Counted from the stretch's first letter, positions 1 to 6,073 are shown. The stretch: DNA of 9,310 bases from Clostridia bacterium (GCA_017411935.1 JAFQPC010000021.1:1-9310); one strand, 5' to 3'. Numbers and translations are program-made. Notes: a model not told the origin generated them from the letters alone.

Positions 1-77
1 TCTCCTAGCTCAAAATTGCTTATATATGCGTGTTTGTGCTCAAAAATATGAAATAGTTTCAATAATATCGCCAAATA

Positions 78-106
78 TTGACGGAATATGATTGATTTGA
101 TATAAT
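78..106 (+). promoter_or_regulatory. Sigma-A promoter of the gatD-like operon
   Basis: The -35 box TTGACG (78-83) and -10 box TATAAT (101-106) are separated by exactly 17 nt. A second TATAAT overlaps at 107-112. Transcription would start near 113 and give a leader of about 32 nt before the start codon at 145. Upstream lie a TGAAA-TAG-TTTCA inverted repeat (49-61) and two copies of GCTCAAAA (8-15 and 38-45) spaced 30 bp apart. These are possible regulatory sites, but no regulator can be assigned to them. Confidence 0.75.
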
Positions 107-144
107 TATAATACAAATCTTTGAAAAACGCAAGGGGTTTTTTT

Positions 145-1143
145 ATGAAAACGACAATGAAAGCACTCAATTTGCACGCCATCGACGATCTCCGTCTCGA
201 CACGCTTCCCGTACCTGAGCCAGGAGAGGATGAGGTCCTCGTCAAGATCGCGTACTGCGGCGTTTGCGGAAGCGATATTCCGCGTGTATATTCCAAGGGC
301 ACGTATCATTTTCCAACCGTCATCGGTCACGAATTTTCGGGTGTGGTCGAGTACGACCCCAAGGGGGAGCTTACGGGCAAGCGAGTTGCGGTTTTTCCCT
401 TGCTTCCTTGTTTTGAATGCGATTCCTGCAAAGAGGAGCGTTACGCGCTCTGCTCGAATTACGACTATTACGGCTCTCGCCGTGACGGCGCGATGGCAGA
501 ATATCTTGCCGTCAAGCGCTTCAATCTGCTGATGCTTCCCGATGACGTCAGCCTTGCCGCAGGCGCGATGTGTGAGCCCTCGGCAGTTGCTTGTCACGCA
601 ACAAAGAAGCTCGGTGACGTTTCGGGCAAGACCGTGCTGATCTCGGGCGCAGGTCCGATCGGAATCCTCGCTGCAATGTTCTGCCGTCACAGAGGCGCTC
701 GGAAGGTCTACTTCTTTGATTTGGACGATGCTAAGATCCGCGCTGCCGAAAAGCTCGGATTTTACGAGTACACCGACGATATCTCGGTCGACTGTGTCGT
801 CGAGGGAACGGGCGCAGGTCCTGCGCTTGTTCGTTGCCTCAAGGCACTCAAGCCGTTTGGAAAGATCGTGCTGATGGGCAACCCCTCGCGCGGCATTGAG
901 CTGACGCAGGCGGACTATTGGCTGATCCTTCGCAAGGAGCTTCAGGTCTTCGGTACGTGGAATTCGTCGTACGGTGAGCGCGAGAACGACTGGCGTGAGG
1001 CGATCGACGCGATGGGCAAGGGAATTATTACGCCCGAAGTGCTCATTACGCACAAATTCTCTTTGGAAGACTATCGTGAAGCGTTTGAGCTGATGCGCGA
1101 CCGCAAGGATTTTTATCAGAAAGTGATGCTGGAGGTAAAGTAA
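145..1143 (+). CDS. gatD: Zinc-dependent medium-chain dehydrogenase, galactitol-1-phosphate 5-dehydrogenase-like
   Basis: A 332-aa cytosolic NAD(P)-dependent dehydrogenase of the zinc MDR superfamily. Its closest recognisable family is GatD, which oxidises galactitol 1-phosphate to tagatose 6-phosphate. Catalytic-zinc residues are visible as C41 in GVCGSD, H62-E63 in GHEFSG and E144. The structural-zinc lobe is intact with C89, C92, C95 and C103. The Rossmann motif SGAGPIG is at 167-173. GatD-like stretches include CGSDIPR, PLLPCFECDSC, YYGSRRDG and LILRKEL. The ATG at 145 is preferred because AAGGGG (132-137) lies 7 nt upstream; the in-frame TTG at 121 has no such site. The epimerase gene follows after 1 nt, so the two are almost certainly co-transcribed. 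Family assignment is firm. The exact substrate is inferred, and sorbitol/xylitol-type or other polyol-phosphate dehydrogenase activity is possible. Confidence 0.88.
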   Translation: MKTTMKALNLHAIDDLRLDTLPVPEPGEDEVLVKIAYCGVCGSDIPRVYSKGTYHFPTVIGHEFSGVVEYDPKGELTGKRVAVFPLLPCFECDSCKEERYALCSNYDYYGSRRDGAMAEYLAVKRFNLLMLPDDVSLAAGAMCEPSAVACHATKKLGDVSGKTVLISGAGPIGILAAMFCRHRGARKVYFFDLDDAKIRAAEKLGFYEYTDDISVDCVVEGTGAGPALVRCLKALKPFGKIVLMGNPSRGIELTQADYWLILRKELQVFGTWNSSYGERENDWREAIDAMGKGIITPEVLITHKFSLEDYREAFELMRDRKDFYQKVMLEVK

Positions 1144-1144
1144 G

Positions 1145-1810
1145 ATGAAAAAACAGATCTCTCCTTCGATGATGTGTGTGGATTTTATGAACATTGCGGC
1201 GGATCTTGCTACGATGGAAAAGCACGGCATCGAATACTTACATATTGATATTATGGACGGCGAGTTTGTCAACAACTACACGCTCGGTACGGACTTTTGC
1301 AAGGTAATGAAGAAAAACTCGAGCATTCCGCTCGACATTCACCTGATGATCGAGAAGCCCGAAAACAAGCTCTCTTGGTTTGAGTTTGGTGAGGGCGACT
1401 ACGTTTCGGTGCATTACGAGAGCACCAAGCACATTCAGCGCGCGCTGCAACAGATCAAGCAGAGAGGCGCAAAGCCGATGATCGCGCTCAATCCCGCAAC
1501 GCCTCTTGAGGTGCTTGAGTGGGTACTTCCCGACATTGATGCCGTGCTTCTGATGACGGTCAACCCCGGCTTTGCGGGACAGAAGCTCGTGCCGCAGACG
1601 CTCGAGAAGATCACTGCTTGCCGCAAGTTCCTCGATGAGAGGGGATACACGAACGTCGAGATCGAGGTCGATGGCAACGTCAGCTTTGAGAACGCGCGCA
1701 AGATGAGTGACGCAGGCGCGGATATCTTCGTGGCAGGCAGCTCCTCGATGTTCGCCAAGGACATCACCCTCGATGAGGGCATTGAGAAGCTCAGAGAGGC
1801 GATTAAGTAA
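1145..1810 (+). CDS. Ribulose-phosphate 3-epimerase family protein (possibly allulose-6-phosphate 3-epimerase)
   Basis: A 221-aa TIM-barrel epimerase of normal family length. It inverts C3 of a ketose phosphate: ribulose-5-P/xylulose-5-P in Rpe, or D-allulose-6-P/fructose-6-P in AlsE. The metal-binding and acid-base residues are all present: H33 and D35 in LHIDIMDG, H66 in DIHLMIEKP and D176 in EVDGN. The phosphate-binding loop AGSSS is at 197-201 and MTVNPGFAGQ at 137-146. The FAGQ form and VDGN in place of VDGG are closer to AlsE-type enzymes than to housekeeping Rpe as I remember those families, so a dedicated catabolic role beside the gatD-like gene is inferred. GGAGG (1131-1135) inside the end of the previous gene lies 9 nt before the ATG. 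A housekeeping pentose-phosphate role cannot be excluded. Confidence 0.88.
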   Translation: MKKQISPSMMCVDFMNIAADLATMEKHGIEYLHIDIMDGEFVNNYTLGTDFCKVMKKNSSIPLDIHLMIEKPENKLSWFEFGEGDYVSVHYESTKHIQRALQQIKQRGAKPMIALNPATPLEVLEWVLPDIDAVLLMTVNPGFAGQKLVPQTLEKITACRKFLDERGYTNVEIEVDGNVSFENARKMSDAGADIFVAGSSSMFAKDITLDEGIEKLREAIK

Positions 1811-1826
1811 CAGAGGGAAGGATGAT

Positions 1827-1857
1827 GTTACTTTTCTTTCGTGGAAAGAAAAGTAAC
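1827..1857. repeat. Perfect 14-bp inverted repeat (long hairpin)
   Basis: The arms GTTACTTTTCTTTC (1827-1840) and GAAAGAAAAGTAAC (1844-1857) are perfect reverse complements around a 3-nt GTG loop. The hairpin starts 16 nt after the epimerase stop codon, has no U-tract of its own and is followed by a purine-rich stretch leading into the terminator. It could protect the 3' end of the operon mRNA. From memory, similar CTTTC-GTG-GAAAG intergenic hairpins recur in many bacterial genomes, so it may be one copy of a dispersed repeat. Confidence 0.8.
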
Positions 1858-1863
1858 CAAAAG

Positions 1864-1898
1864 AAAGCAACACAATTTTATGGTTGTGTTGCTTTTTT
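1864..1898 (+). terminator. Intrinsic terminator of the gatD-like/epimerase operon
   Basis: A perfect 12-bp stem, AAAGCAACACAA (1864-1875) with TTGTGTTGCTTT (1884-1895), encloses an 8-nt loop. It runs into a tract of six T (1893-1898). This is a standard Rho-independent terminator and it ends the two-gene operon. Confidence 0.85.
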
Positions 1899-1928
1899 CG
1901 TTGTGCAGACTTCGGCTTTCTGAGGAAG

Positions 1929-1960
1929 AAACTTGTCGGACGCTACTCACCGACAAGTTT
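1929..1960. repeat. Perfect 11-bp inverted repeat in the spacer before feoA
   Basis: The arms AAACTTGTCGG (1929-1939) and CCGACAAGTTT (1950-1960) are exact reverse complements with a 10-nt loop. The nearest T-run begins about 10 nt downstream (around 1971), so it is a poor terminator on the plus strand. Its purpose is unknown. Together with the two hairpins just upstream it makes a cluster of three structured elements in about 135 bp, suggesting a composite or dispersed intergenic repeat. Confidence 0.7.
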
Positions 1961-2068
1961 GGGACGCGATTTTTTGAAATTGCTTTTGTGCAAAATTATA
2001 AATTCAAATTTTGATTTTTGTTCAAAATGTCGTTTTTTACTAAAAATAAAATTTTTTTAAAAATTCTC
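1961..2068. other. AT-rich non-coding spacer upstream of the feo promoter
   Basis: This stretch has no credible gene. It is very AT-rich, with A- and T-tracts concentrated at 2034-2064 immediately upstream of the feoA -35 box, where they could act as an UP element for RNA polymerase. A small TTTTG-TG-CAAAA dyad lies near 1983-1994. I see no canonical Fur box here. Confidence 0.5.
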
Positions 2069-2097
2069 TTGACAAGAAAAGGGAATTGCGTTATAAT
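2069..2097 (+). promoter_or_regulatory. Strong sigma-A promoter of feoA
   Basis: The boxes TTGACA (2069-2074) and TATAAT (2092-2097) are both perfect consensus with the ideal 17-nt spacing, preceded by AT tracts. The predicted start, near 2104, falls inside the palindrome at 2103-2122. Such a strong promoter almost certainly needs repression when iron is sufficient. Confidence 0.85.
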
Positions 2098-2102
2098 ATA
2101 CG

Positions 2103-2122
2103 AGGTTAGAAGATGCTAACCT
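2103..2122. promoter_or_regulatory. Candidate iron-repressor operator 1 at the feoA transcription start
   Basis: A 7-bp inverted repeat, AGGTTAG-N6-CTAACCT, covers the predicted start of transcription, where a bound repressor would block RNA polymerase. The half-sites match those inside the published DtxR/IdeR consensus TTAGGTTAGSCTAACCTAA, but the centre is N6 rather than one base. The core GTTAG-N6-CTAAC recurs before feoB (2395-2414). In RNA the same sequence would form a short hairpin at the 5' end of the message. Binding by a DtxR/IdeR/MntR-type protein is inferred. Confidence 0.6.
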
Positions 2123-2148
2123 TAAAAATGGTGTAGTGGGAGATCGTT

Positions 2149-2370
2149 ATGAATTTGCGAGAGGCAGAAGAAGGAAAGGAATATATCGTTCGAAGTATCG
2201 ACGTCGATGACGAAGATCTCGTGTCCTTTTTGTTCTCTCTCGGCTGTTACAGCGGAGAACCGATCACCGTGATCTCGCAACGAAAGAGCGGCGCGGTTGT
2301 CTCGATCAAGGACGGAAGGTATAATCTTGACCGCGGTCTGCTTGAAGCTATTTCGATTGAAGAAAAATAA
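2149..2370 (+). CDS. feoA: Ferrous iron transport protein FeoA
   Basis: A 73-aa cytosolic SH3-like protein of the FeoA family, the usual partner of the FeoB ferrous iron transporter and thought to modulate its activity. The family pattern is visible: an N-terminal LREAEEGKEYIV strand, a central LFSLGCYSGEPITV motif corresponding to the LGxxxGxxIxV signature, then a hydrophobic strand and a C-terminal YNLDRGLLEAISI segment. GGGAG (2138-2142) lies 6 nt before the ATG. The gene sits directly below the strong operator-controlled promoter and 79 nt ahead of feoB, with a terminator in between. Its small size is normal for the family. Confidence 0.9.
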   Translation: MNLREAEEGKEYIVRSIDVDDEDLVSFLFSLGCYSGEPITVISQRKSGAVVSIKDGRYNLDRGLLEAISIEEK

Positions 2371-2388
2371 TCCGCGGATTATTTTTTT
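2363..2388 (+). terminator. Intrinsic terminator/attenuator between feoA and feoB
   Basis: A perfect 12-bp self-complementary sequence, AAAAATAATCCG/CGGATTATTTTT (2363-2386), overlaps the feoA stop codon and runs into seven T (2382-2388). It has the form of a Rho-independent terminator inside the operon. No strong promoter is visible before feoB, so it probably attenuates and lets only part of the transcripts continue. The stem is AU-rich apart from its centre, so it may be leaky. Confidence 0.75.
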
Positions 2389-2394
2389 GCGCAC

Positions 2395-2414
2395 AAGTTA
2401 GCGTCGGCTAACTT
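2395..2414. promoter_or_regulatory. Candidate iron-repressor operator 2 upstream of feoB
   Basis: An 8-bp inverted repeat, AAGTTAGC/GCTAACTT with GTCG between, shares the core GTTAG-N6-CTAAC with the palindrome at the feoA start site. It lies just after the feoA terminator and 36 nt before the feoB start. The only promoter-like sequence overlapping it is weak (TTGCGC 2387-2392, 16 nt, TAACTT 2409-2414). It may repress a minor feoB promoter, act as a roadblock, or fold as an RNA hairpin. Confidence 0.55.
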
Positions 2415-2449
2415 ACAGAAGGACATTATTGTTCAAAGGAGATAAGTCT

Positions 2450-4504
2450 ATGAGAATTGCCTTAGCGGGGAATCCCAACAGTGGTAAGACCACCATGTAT
2501 AACGTTCTCACGGGCCGAAATGAAAAAGTCGGCAACTGGGCGGGCGTTACCGTGGAAAAGAAGGTTCACCCTGTCAAGAAAAGCTTGTACCGCGGAGACG
2601 AGGAGCTTCTGGCAGTCGACCTGCCCGGTGCGTACTCGATGTCGCCCTTTACCTCGGAGGAGAGCATTACGAGCTCTTACGTCAAGAATGAAGCTCCCGA
2701 TGCGATCATCAACATCGTAGACGCGACGAATTTGAGCCGAAGCTTGTTCTTTACGACACAGCTCCTCGAGCTTGGCATTCCCGTGGTCGTTGCCCTCAAC
2801 AAGAGCGATCTCAATCAAAAAAAGCATAATCGTATTGATGTGGCACTTCTTTCCCGGCGGCTTGGTTGTCCCGTTGTGGAAACGGTGTCGAGCCAAAAAA
2901 AAGGAGCGAAAGAACTCGTTTCGGCAGCGGTTGCTCTGGTTGGAAAAAAGCAGAGCGCACCTTACATACAAAAAGACGTTGATTTTAGCAATAAGCAAGC
3001 GGTGGAGAACGCCGACAGAGCAAGATTTGCCTTTGTCAACAAGATCGTTGCCGAGGTAGAGCAGAGAGAAACCTTTACCAAGGAGAGAAACCTTCAGGAT
3101 AAGATCGACGCGGTACTGACCAACAAATGGGTAGGAATTCCGATCTTTGCGATCGTGATGTTCCTTGTCTTCCAGATCTCGCAGGCATGGGTCGGCGCTT
3201 GGCTTGCCGAGGGACTCGATATCGGCGAGACACACCTTTGGGGTCTTGTCGACTGTATCGGTTGGTTCAAGGGAATCGTTGAGGGCTGGCTCGCGAACAG
3301 CCACATTCTGTTGCAAGCCATCATTCTTGAGGGTCTGATCGAGGGCGTTGCCGCTGTCGTTGGCTTCTTGCCTCTCGTCATGGTGATGTACTTCCTGATC
3401 GCACTTCTCGAGGATTGCGGTTATATGGCGCGTGCGACGGTCGTTCTCGATCCGATCTTCAAGAAAGTCGGTCTTTCGGGAAAATCGGTCATTCCGTTCG
3501 TCATTGGCACGGGCTGTGCCGTTCCCGGAGTTATGGCGTGCCGTACGATCCGCAACGAGCGTGAGCGCAGAGCGACGGCAATGCTCGCTCCCTTTATGCC
3601 TTGCGGCGCAAAGCTTCCCGTGATTGCGCTCTTTGTCGGAGCTTTCTTCCCCGAGCAGGGCTGGGTCGGCACGCTGATGTACTTCCTTGGCATCGTGATC
3701 ATTCTGCTTTGCGCGCTTCTCGTCAAGGCGATCACGGGCGCAAGACACAAAAAATCCTTCTTTATTATGGAGCTCCCCGAGTATAAGGGTCCGTCTGTCA
3801 AGAAAGCGGCGCTTTCGATGTGCCAACGCGGTTGGTCGTATATCGTCAAGGCGGGAACCATCATTCTTGTTTGTAATTTCATTGTTTATATGATGCAGAG
3901 CTTCAGCTGGCGTTTTGAAATGGTGAACGATCCCTCGCAGTCGATCCTCGCAAGCATCGGCACGCCCGTAGCTTACGTGATCGCGCCGATCGTCGGTGTC
4001 GTGGCTTGGCAGTTGGCTGCCGCCGCTGTGACGGGCTTCATCGCCAAGGAATGTGTGGTGGGAACGCTGGCAACCTGCTTTGCCTTTGAACGGCTTTTAG
4101 ATGAGGATATGGTCGAGCTTGCCGAGGGTGCTAACGCAACGGGCATTGCGGGCGCGATGGGCATCGGCGCGGTTGCCGCGCTTGCTTTCCTGATGTTCAA
4201 TCTCTTCTCTCCGCCTTGCTTTGCGGCGATCGGAGCGATGAACGCTGAGCTCGACAGCAAGAAGTGGCTTGCCGCGGGTGTTGGCTTGCAGCTTTCGGTG
4301 GGATATACGTTAGGCTTTGTTACCTTCTTCTTCGGAACGCTCTTTACGGGAGGCAGCTTTGAGGCTCTTTGGATGCCGATTCTCGGTTGGACGATCGTCG
4401 GCGTGATCGTGCTCGTGCTCGGTACGTTGATCGTACATAACAACCGTAAAGCTCGGGAAGAAAGCGAAGCAAAGGCATCGAAAAAAGAGACGCTCAAGGT
4501 CTGA
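2450..4504 (+). CDS. feoB: Ferrous iron transporter FeoB
   Basis: A 684-aa inner-membrane Fe(II) transporter with an N-terminal G domain. GTPase motifs in order: G1 GNPNSGKT (7-14), G2 T34 in GVTVEKK, G3 DLPG (57-60), G4 NKSD (117-120) and a G5-like VSSQ near 146-149. A helical linker region (about 170-225) follows, then multiple membrane segments from about 228. The two Gate regions contain the conserved cysteines C356 in GCAVPG and C385 in PFMPCGAKLP; further conserved stretches are AKECVVGT (532-539) and FSPPCFAA (586-593). The start at 2450 is chosen because AAGGAG (2436-2441) lies 8 nt upstream; an in-frame TTG at 2429 would precede that site. Length is at the short end for FeoB, with a brief charged C-terminus, as in other Firmicutes. 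All key motifs are intact, so it should be functional. Confidence 0.96.
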   Translation: MRIALAGNPNSGKTTMYNVLTGRNEKVGNWAGVTVEKKVHPVKKSLYRGDEELLAVDLPGAYSMSPFTSEESITSSYVKNEAPDAIINIVDATNLSRSLFFTTQLLELGIPVVVALNKSDLNQKKHNRIDVALLSRRLGCPVVETVSSQKKGAKELVSAAVALVGKKQSAPYIQKDVDFSNKQAVENADRARFAFVNKIVAEVEQRETFTKERNLQDKIDAVLTNKWVGIPIFAIVMFLVFQISQAWVGAWLAEGLDIGETHLWGLVDCIGWFKGIVEGWLANSHILLQAIILEGLIEGVAAVVGFLPLVMVMYFLIALLEDCGYMARATVVLDPIFKKVGLSGKSVIPFVIGTGCAVPGVMACRTIRNERERRATAMLAPFMPCGAKLPVIALFVGAFFPEQGWVGTLMYFLGIVIILLCALLVKAITGARHKKSFFIMELPEYKGPSVKKAALSMCQRGWSYIVKAGTIILVCNFIVYMMQSFSWRFEMVNDPSQSILASIGTPVAYVIAPIVGVVAWQLAAAAVTGFIAKECVVGTLATCFAFERLLDEDMVELAEGANATGIAGAMGIGAVAALAFLMFNLFSPPCFAAIGAMNAELDSKKWLAAGVGLQLSVGYTLGFVTFFFGTLFTGGSFEALWMPILGWTIVGVIVLVLGTLIVHNNRKAREESEAKASKKETLKV

Positions 4505-4517
4505 GGGGAGAATGTTT

Positions 4518-4709
4518 ATGACTCTGACGGATTGGATCGTCATCGGTGTGATCGTGCTGATCGTCGGCGGTGCGCTTGGATATATCGTTTGGGCGAAGAA
4601 AAAAGGACAGAAGTGTATCGGCTGTCCTGACAGTAAGACCTGCGGCGGAAGCTGCGGATCGTGCTCCTGCGGCTGTCACGAGAATGCCGAGAAAAACGAA
4701 GAAACATAA
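4518..4709 (+). CDS. FeoB-associated Cys-rich membrane protein
   Basis: A 63-aa protein with one N-terminal transmembrane helix (about residues 6-25), a basic KKK stop-transfer patch, then a soluble tail with seven cysteines (33, 36, 42, 46, 49, 51, 53) including CIGC and CGSCSCGC, ending in an acidic stretch. It matches the small family found downstream of feoB in Firmicutes. The cysteines suggest binding of iron or another metal, or a redox role on one face of the membrane, but no reaction is established. The ATG at 4518 is preferred over the one at 4512 because GGGGAG (4505-4510), which overlaps the feoB stop region, lies 7 nt from 4518 but only 1 nt from 4512. It is translationally coupled to feoB across a 13-nt gap. 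Confidence 0.88.
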   Translation: MTLTDWIVIGVIVLIVGGALGYIVWAKKKGQKCIGCPDSKTCGGSCGSCSCGCHENAEKNEET

Positions 4710-4732
4710 AAAGGCTCCCCCTTTGGGGGAGC
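4708..4732 (-). terminator. Terminator of the minus-strand MFS transporter gene
   Basis: Read on the minus strand, the 8-bp stem GCTCCCCC/GGGGGAGC with AAA loop is followed by CC and TTTTT. It is the left-hand end of the composite repeat, about 105 nt past the transporter stop codon, and reaches the stop codon of the opposing Cys-rich gene. Confidence 0.7.
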
Positions 4733-4797
4733 TGTCGCGAAGCGACTGAGAGGGTATTGTCGTTCAGAGAACCCTCTCCGTCAGGCTTCGCCTGCCA

Positions 4798-4823
4798 CCT
4801 CTCCCAAAAGGAGAGGCTTTTTT
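4798..4823 (+). terminator. Terminator of the feo operon
   Basis: The 7-bp GC-rich stem CCTCTCC/GGAGAGG with a 5-nt loop is followed by C and six T (4818-4823). It is the right-hand end of the composite repeat and ends plus-strand transcription of feoA-feoB and the Cys-rich gene. Confidence 0.8.
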
Positions 4824-4837
4824 ATGCGATAAAGAAT

Positions 4838-6073
4838 TTATTCTTCCTCGGTCATCTTTTTCCATTTTTTTGCGGCAACAAGGCAGAGGATCGCACCCAC
4901 GGTGGCAATCATAAACCACACGCCGACCGTCCATCGCCAGCCGATCTTCTCGGAGAGCAACGCGATGCCGTAAGTAAAGATCGCCGCGCCCACGTGGGAG
5001 CAAGCGTTGATCGTGCCCGAGACCGTGGAGATGTTTCCGTATTTCCGAAAGCGCTTCGGTACGTGCGAGACGAGCATCAGATTGACACCGTGCATACAGC
5101 CCGTAATCAGCGCCATCATCGCAATGGCGAGGATCGCTCCGCCCCCCTCAAAGAAAAAGAAGAGAACAAGCGAGCAGAGTGCGGCGGTCAGAAAGACGAA
5201 GCACGCGCAAAAGACCTCATTTTTGAACCATTTTTTGTAGATCGCACCGACGACGGTGAAAGCGATACCGCTGAAGATCGCAAGAATAACGGTGCAGAAG
5301 ATCGCCGTGCTGTTGCCAAAGGTAAAGACCTCGGCAAGATACGAGGGCATCCACGCGGTAACTCCGTCGCGGAGCATTCCTTGCAGCATCACGCCAAGCG
5401 CAATGAGAATGATCGGAAAGATCGCAAAGGCGGGGAAGTGCATTGTTTGCTTTTTTGCGGGACCTCCGTCCTCGGCAAGGCTTGGTGATTCGACCGAGAT
5501 CCGTCCTTTTTGCAATCCCCACGATACGCAACCGATCAGACCGACCGTACCGCAGACGAGGAAAACGACCTTCCACGAGCTGACGAGAATGATGAGCGGC
5601 GCGATGAGATAGATCAGAATGGTGGCAAGCGAGGTGCCCCACGAGATGAAGATCTGTGCCGAGCCGTATTCCTCACCGTCAAAGTTGGCGACCATAATAC
5701 GGACGATCGGCGGCCACATCATTGCCTGCGCAAAGCCGTTGATGCCCCAGAGAATTGCCATCGAGAGCACCGACTGCGAAAAGAGCGGGAAAATGAGGTT
5801 GACGGTGGTCGTCAGGAGACTGCCGAGAAAGATCATATTCTGCGGCTTGAATTTATCACCGAGACGACCGTTGATGATCTGCCCGAGTCCGTACGCTATC
5901 GAGAGACAGATGAGAACGACCGAGAGGGTGGACTTTTCAAAGCCCGTGTCGGTGACGACCTCTTGAATGATCGCGGCGAGATTGACGCGTGTCATGTAGC
6001 TTGCAAAATAAACGACGGTCAGCGCCCAGAGGAGCGGACGCCCTGTGAGCGGTTTTTTCTGTGATAAGCGCAT
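4838..6073 (-). CDS. MFS transporter, OPA-like (GlpT/UhpT-type organophosphate transporter)
   Basis: A 411-aa polytopic membrane protein with the hydrophobic pattern of a 12-helix major facilitator. The MFS loop motif appears as GRLGDKFKPQNM (69-80). INGFAQAMMWPP (111-122) resembles the OPA-family G-F-x-Q-x-x-x-W-P-P signature. R29 in SYMTRVNL and R235 in MLRDGVTAWMPSYL align by eye with the two arginines that bind phosphate in GlpT (R45 and R269). Import of a sugar phosphate or similar in exchange for phosphate is therefore inferred; a carboxylate substrate is an alternative. The frame is open to 6241, but hydrophobic homology begins at the ATG at 6073, with AAAGG about 10 nt upstream. A good promoter lies 35-63 nt upstream. 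It follows the DeoR gene by 100 nt on the same strand. Confidence 0.85.
   Translation of the reverse strand: MRLSQKKPLTGRPLLWALTVVYFASYMTRVNLAAIIQEVVTDTGFEKSTLSVVLICLSIAYGLGQIINGRLGDKFKPQNMIFLGSLLTTTVNLIFPLFSQSVLSMAILWGINGFAQAMMWPPIVRIMVANFDGEEYGSAQIFISWGTSLATILIYLIAPLIILVSSWKVVFLVCGTVGLIGCVSWGLQKGRISVESPSLAEDGGPAKKQTMHFPAFAIFPIILIALGVMLQGMLRDGVTAWMPSYLAEVFTFGNSTAIFCTVILAIFSGIAFTVVGAIYKKWFKNEVFCACFVFLTAALCSLVLFFFFEGGGAILAIAMMALITGCMHGVNLMLVSHVPKRFRKYGNISTVSGTINACSHVGAAIFTYGIALLSEKIGWRWTVGVWFMIATVGAILCLVAAKKWKKMTEEE

Larger units (their letters stand above)
4708..4823. repeat. Composite palindromic intergenic repeat acting as bidirectional terminator
   Basis: About 115 bp packed with hairpins: GCTCCCCC/GGGGGAGC (4714-4732), GTCGC/GCGAC (4734-4746), GAGAGGGT/ACCCTCTC (4748-4778) enclosing a 15-nt loop, CAGGC/GCCTG (4782-4794) and CCTCTCC/GGAGAGG (4798-4816). 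The outer ends AAAAAGGCTCC and GGAGAGGCTTTTTT are themselves roughly complementary, so the whole element can fold back on itself. It sits between convergent genes. I recognise the overall pattern from gut Clostridia intergenic regions as a probable dispersed, MITE-like repeat; the copy number in this genome is unknown. Confidence 0.8.

Noticed and set aside
88..104. TGATT-like repeats in the gatD-like promoter spacer as extra DeoR sites
   Set aside because: The match to TGATTATTT is loose and such sequences are expected in AT-rich promoter DNA. There is not enough support to call an operator.
106..1275. Long open frame on the minus strand opposite the gatD-like gene
   Set aside because: It lacks any recognisable family motif and reads as the antisense of a codon-biased real gene. 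The plus-strand gene has a promoter, a ribosome binding site and clear zinc and nucleotide motifs.
1961..2148. Riboswitch or T-box upstream of feoA
   Set aside because: The sequence before the promoter is AT-rich without a recognisable aptamer, and the feoA leader after the start site is only about 45 nt, containing just the small palindrome.
2462..3826. Long minus-strand open frame opposite feoB
   Set aside because: The translation is rich in Arg, His and Asp without domains, and it lies wholly inside feoB, which has all GTPase and gate motifs.
4661..5488. Plus-strand open frame running through the composite repeat into the MFS gene
   Set aside because: It crosses the hairpin repeat and terminators and is the antisense of the transporter; its composition is not protein-like.
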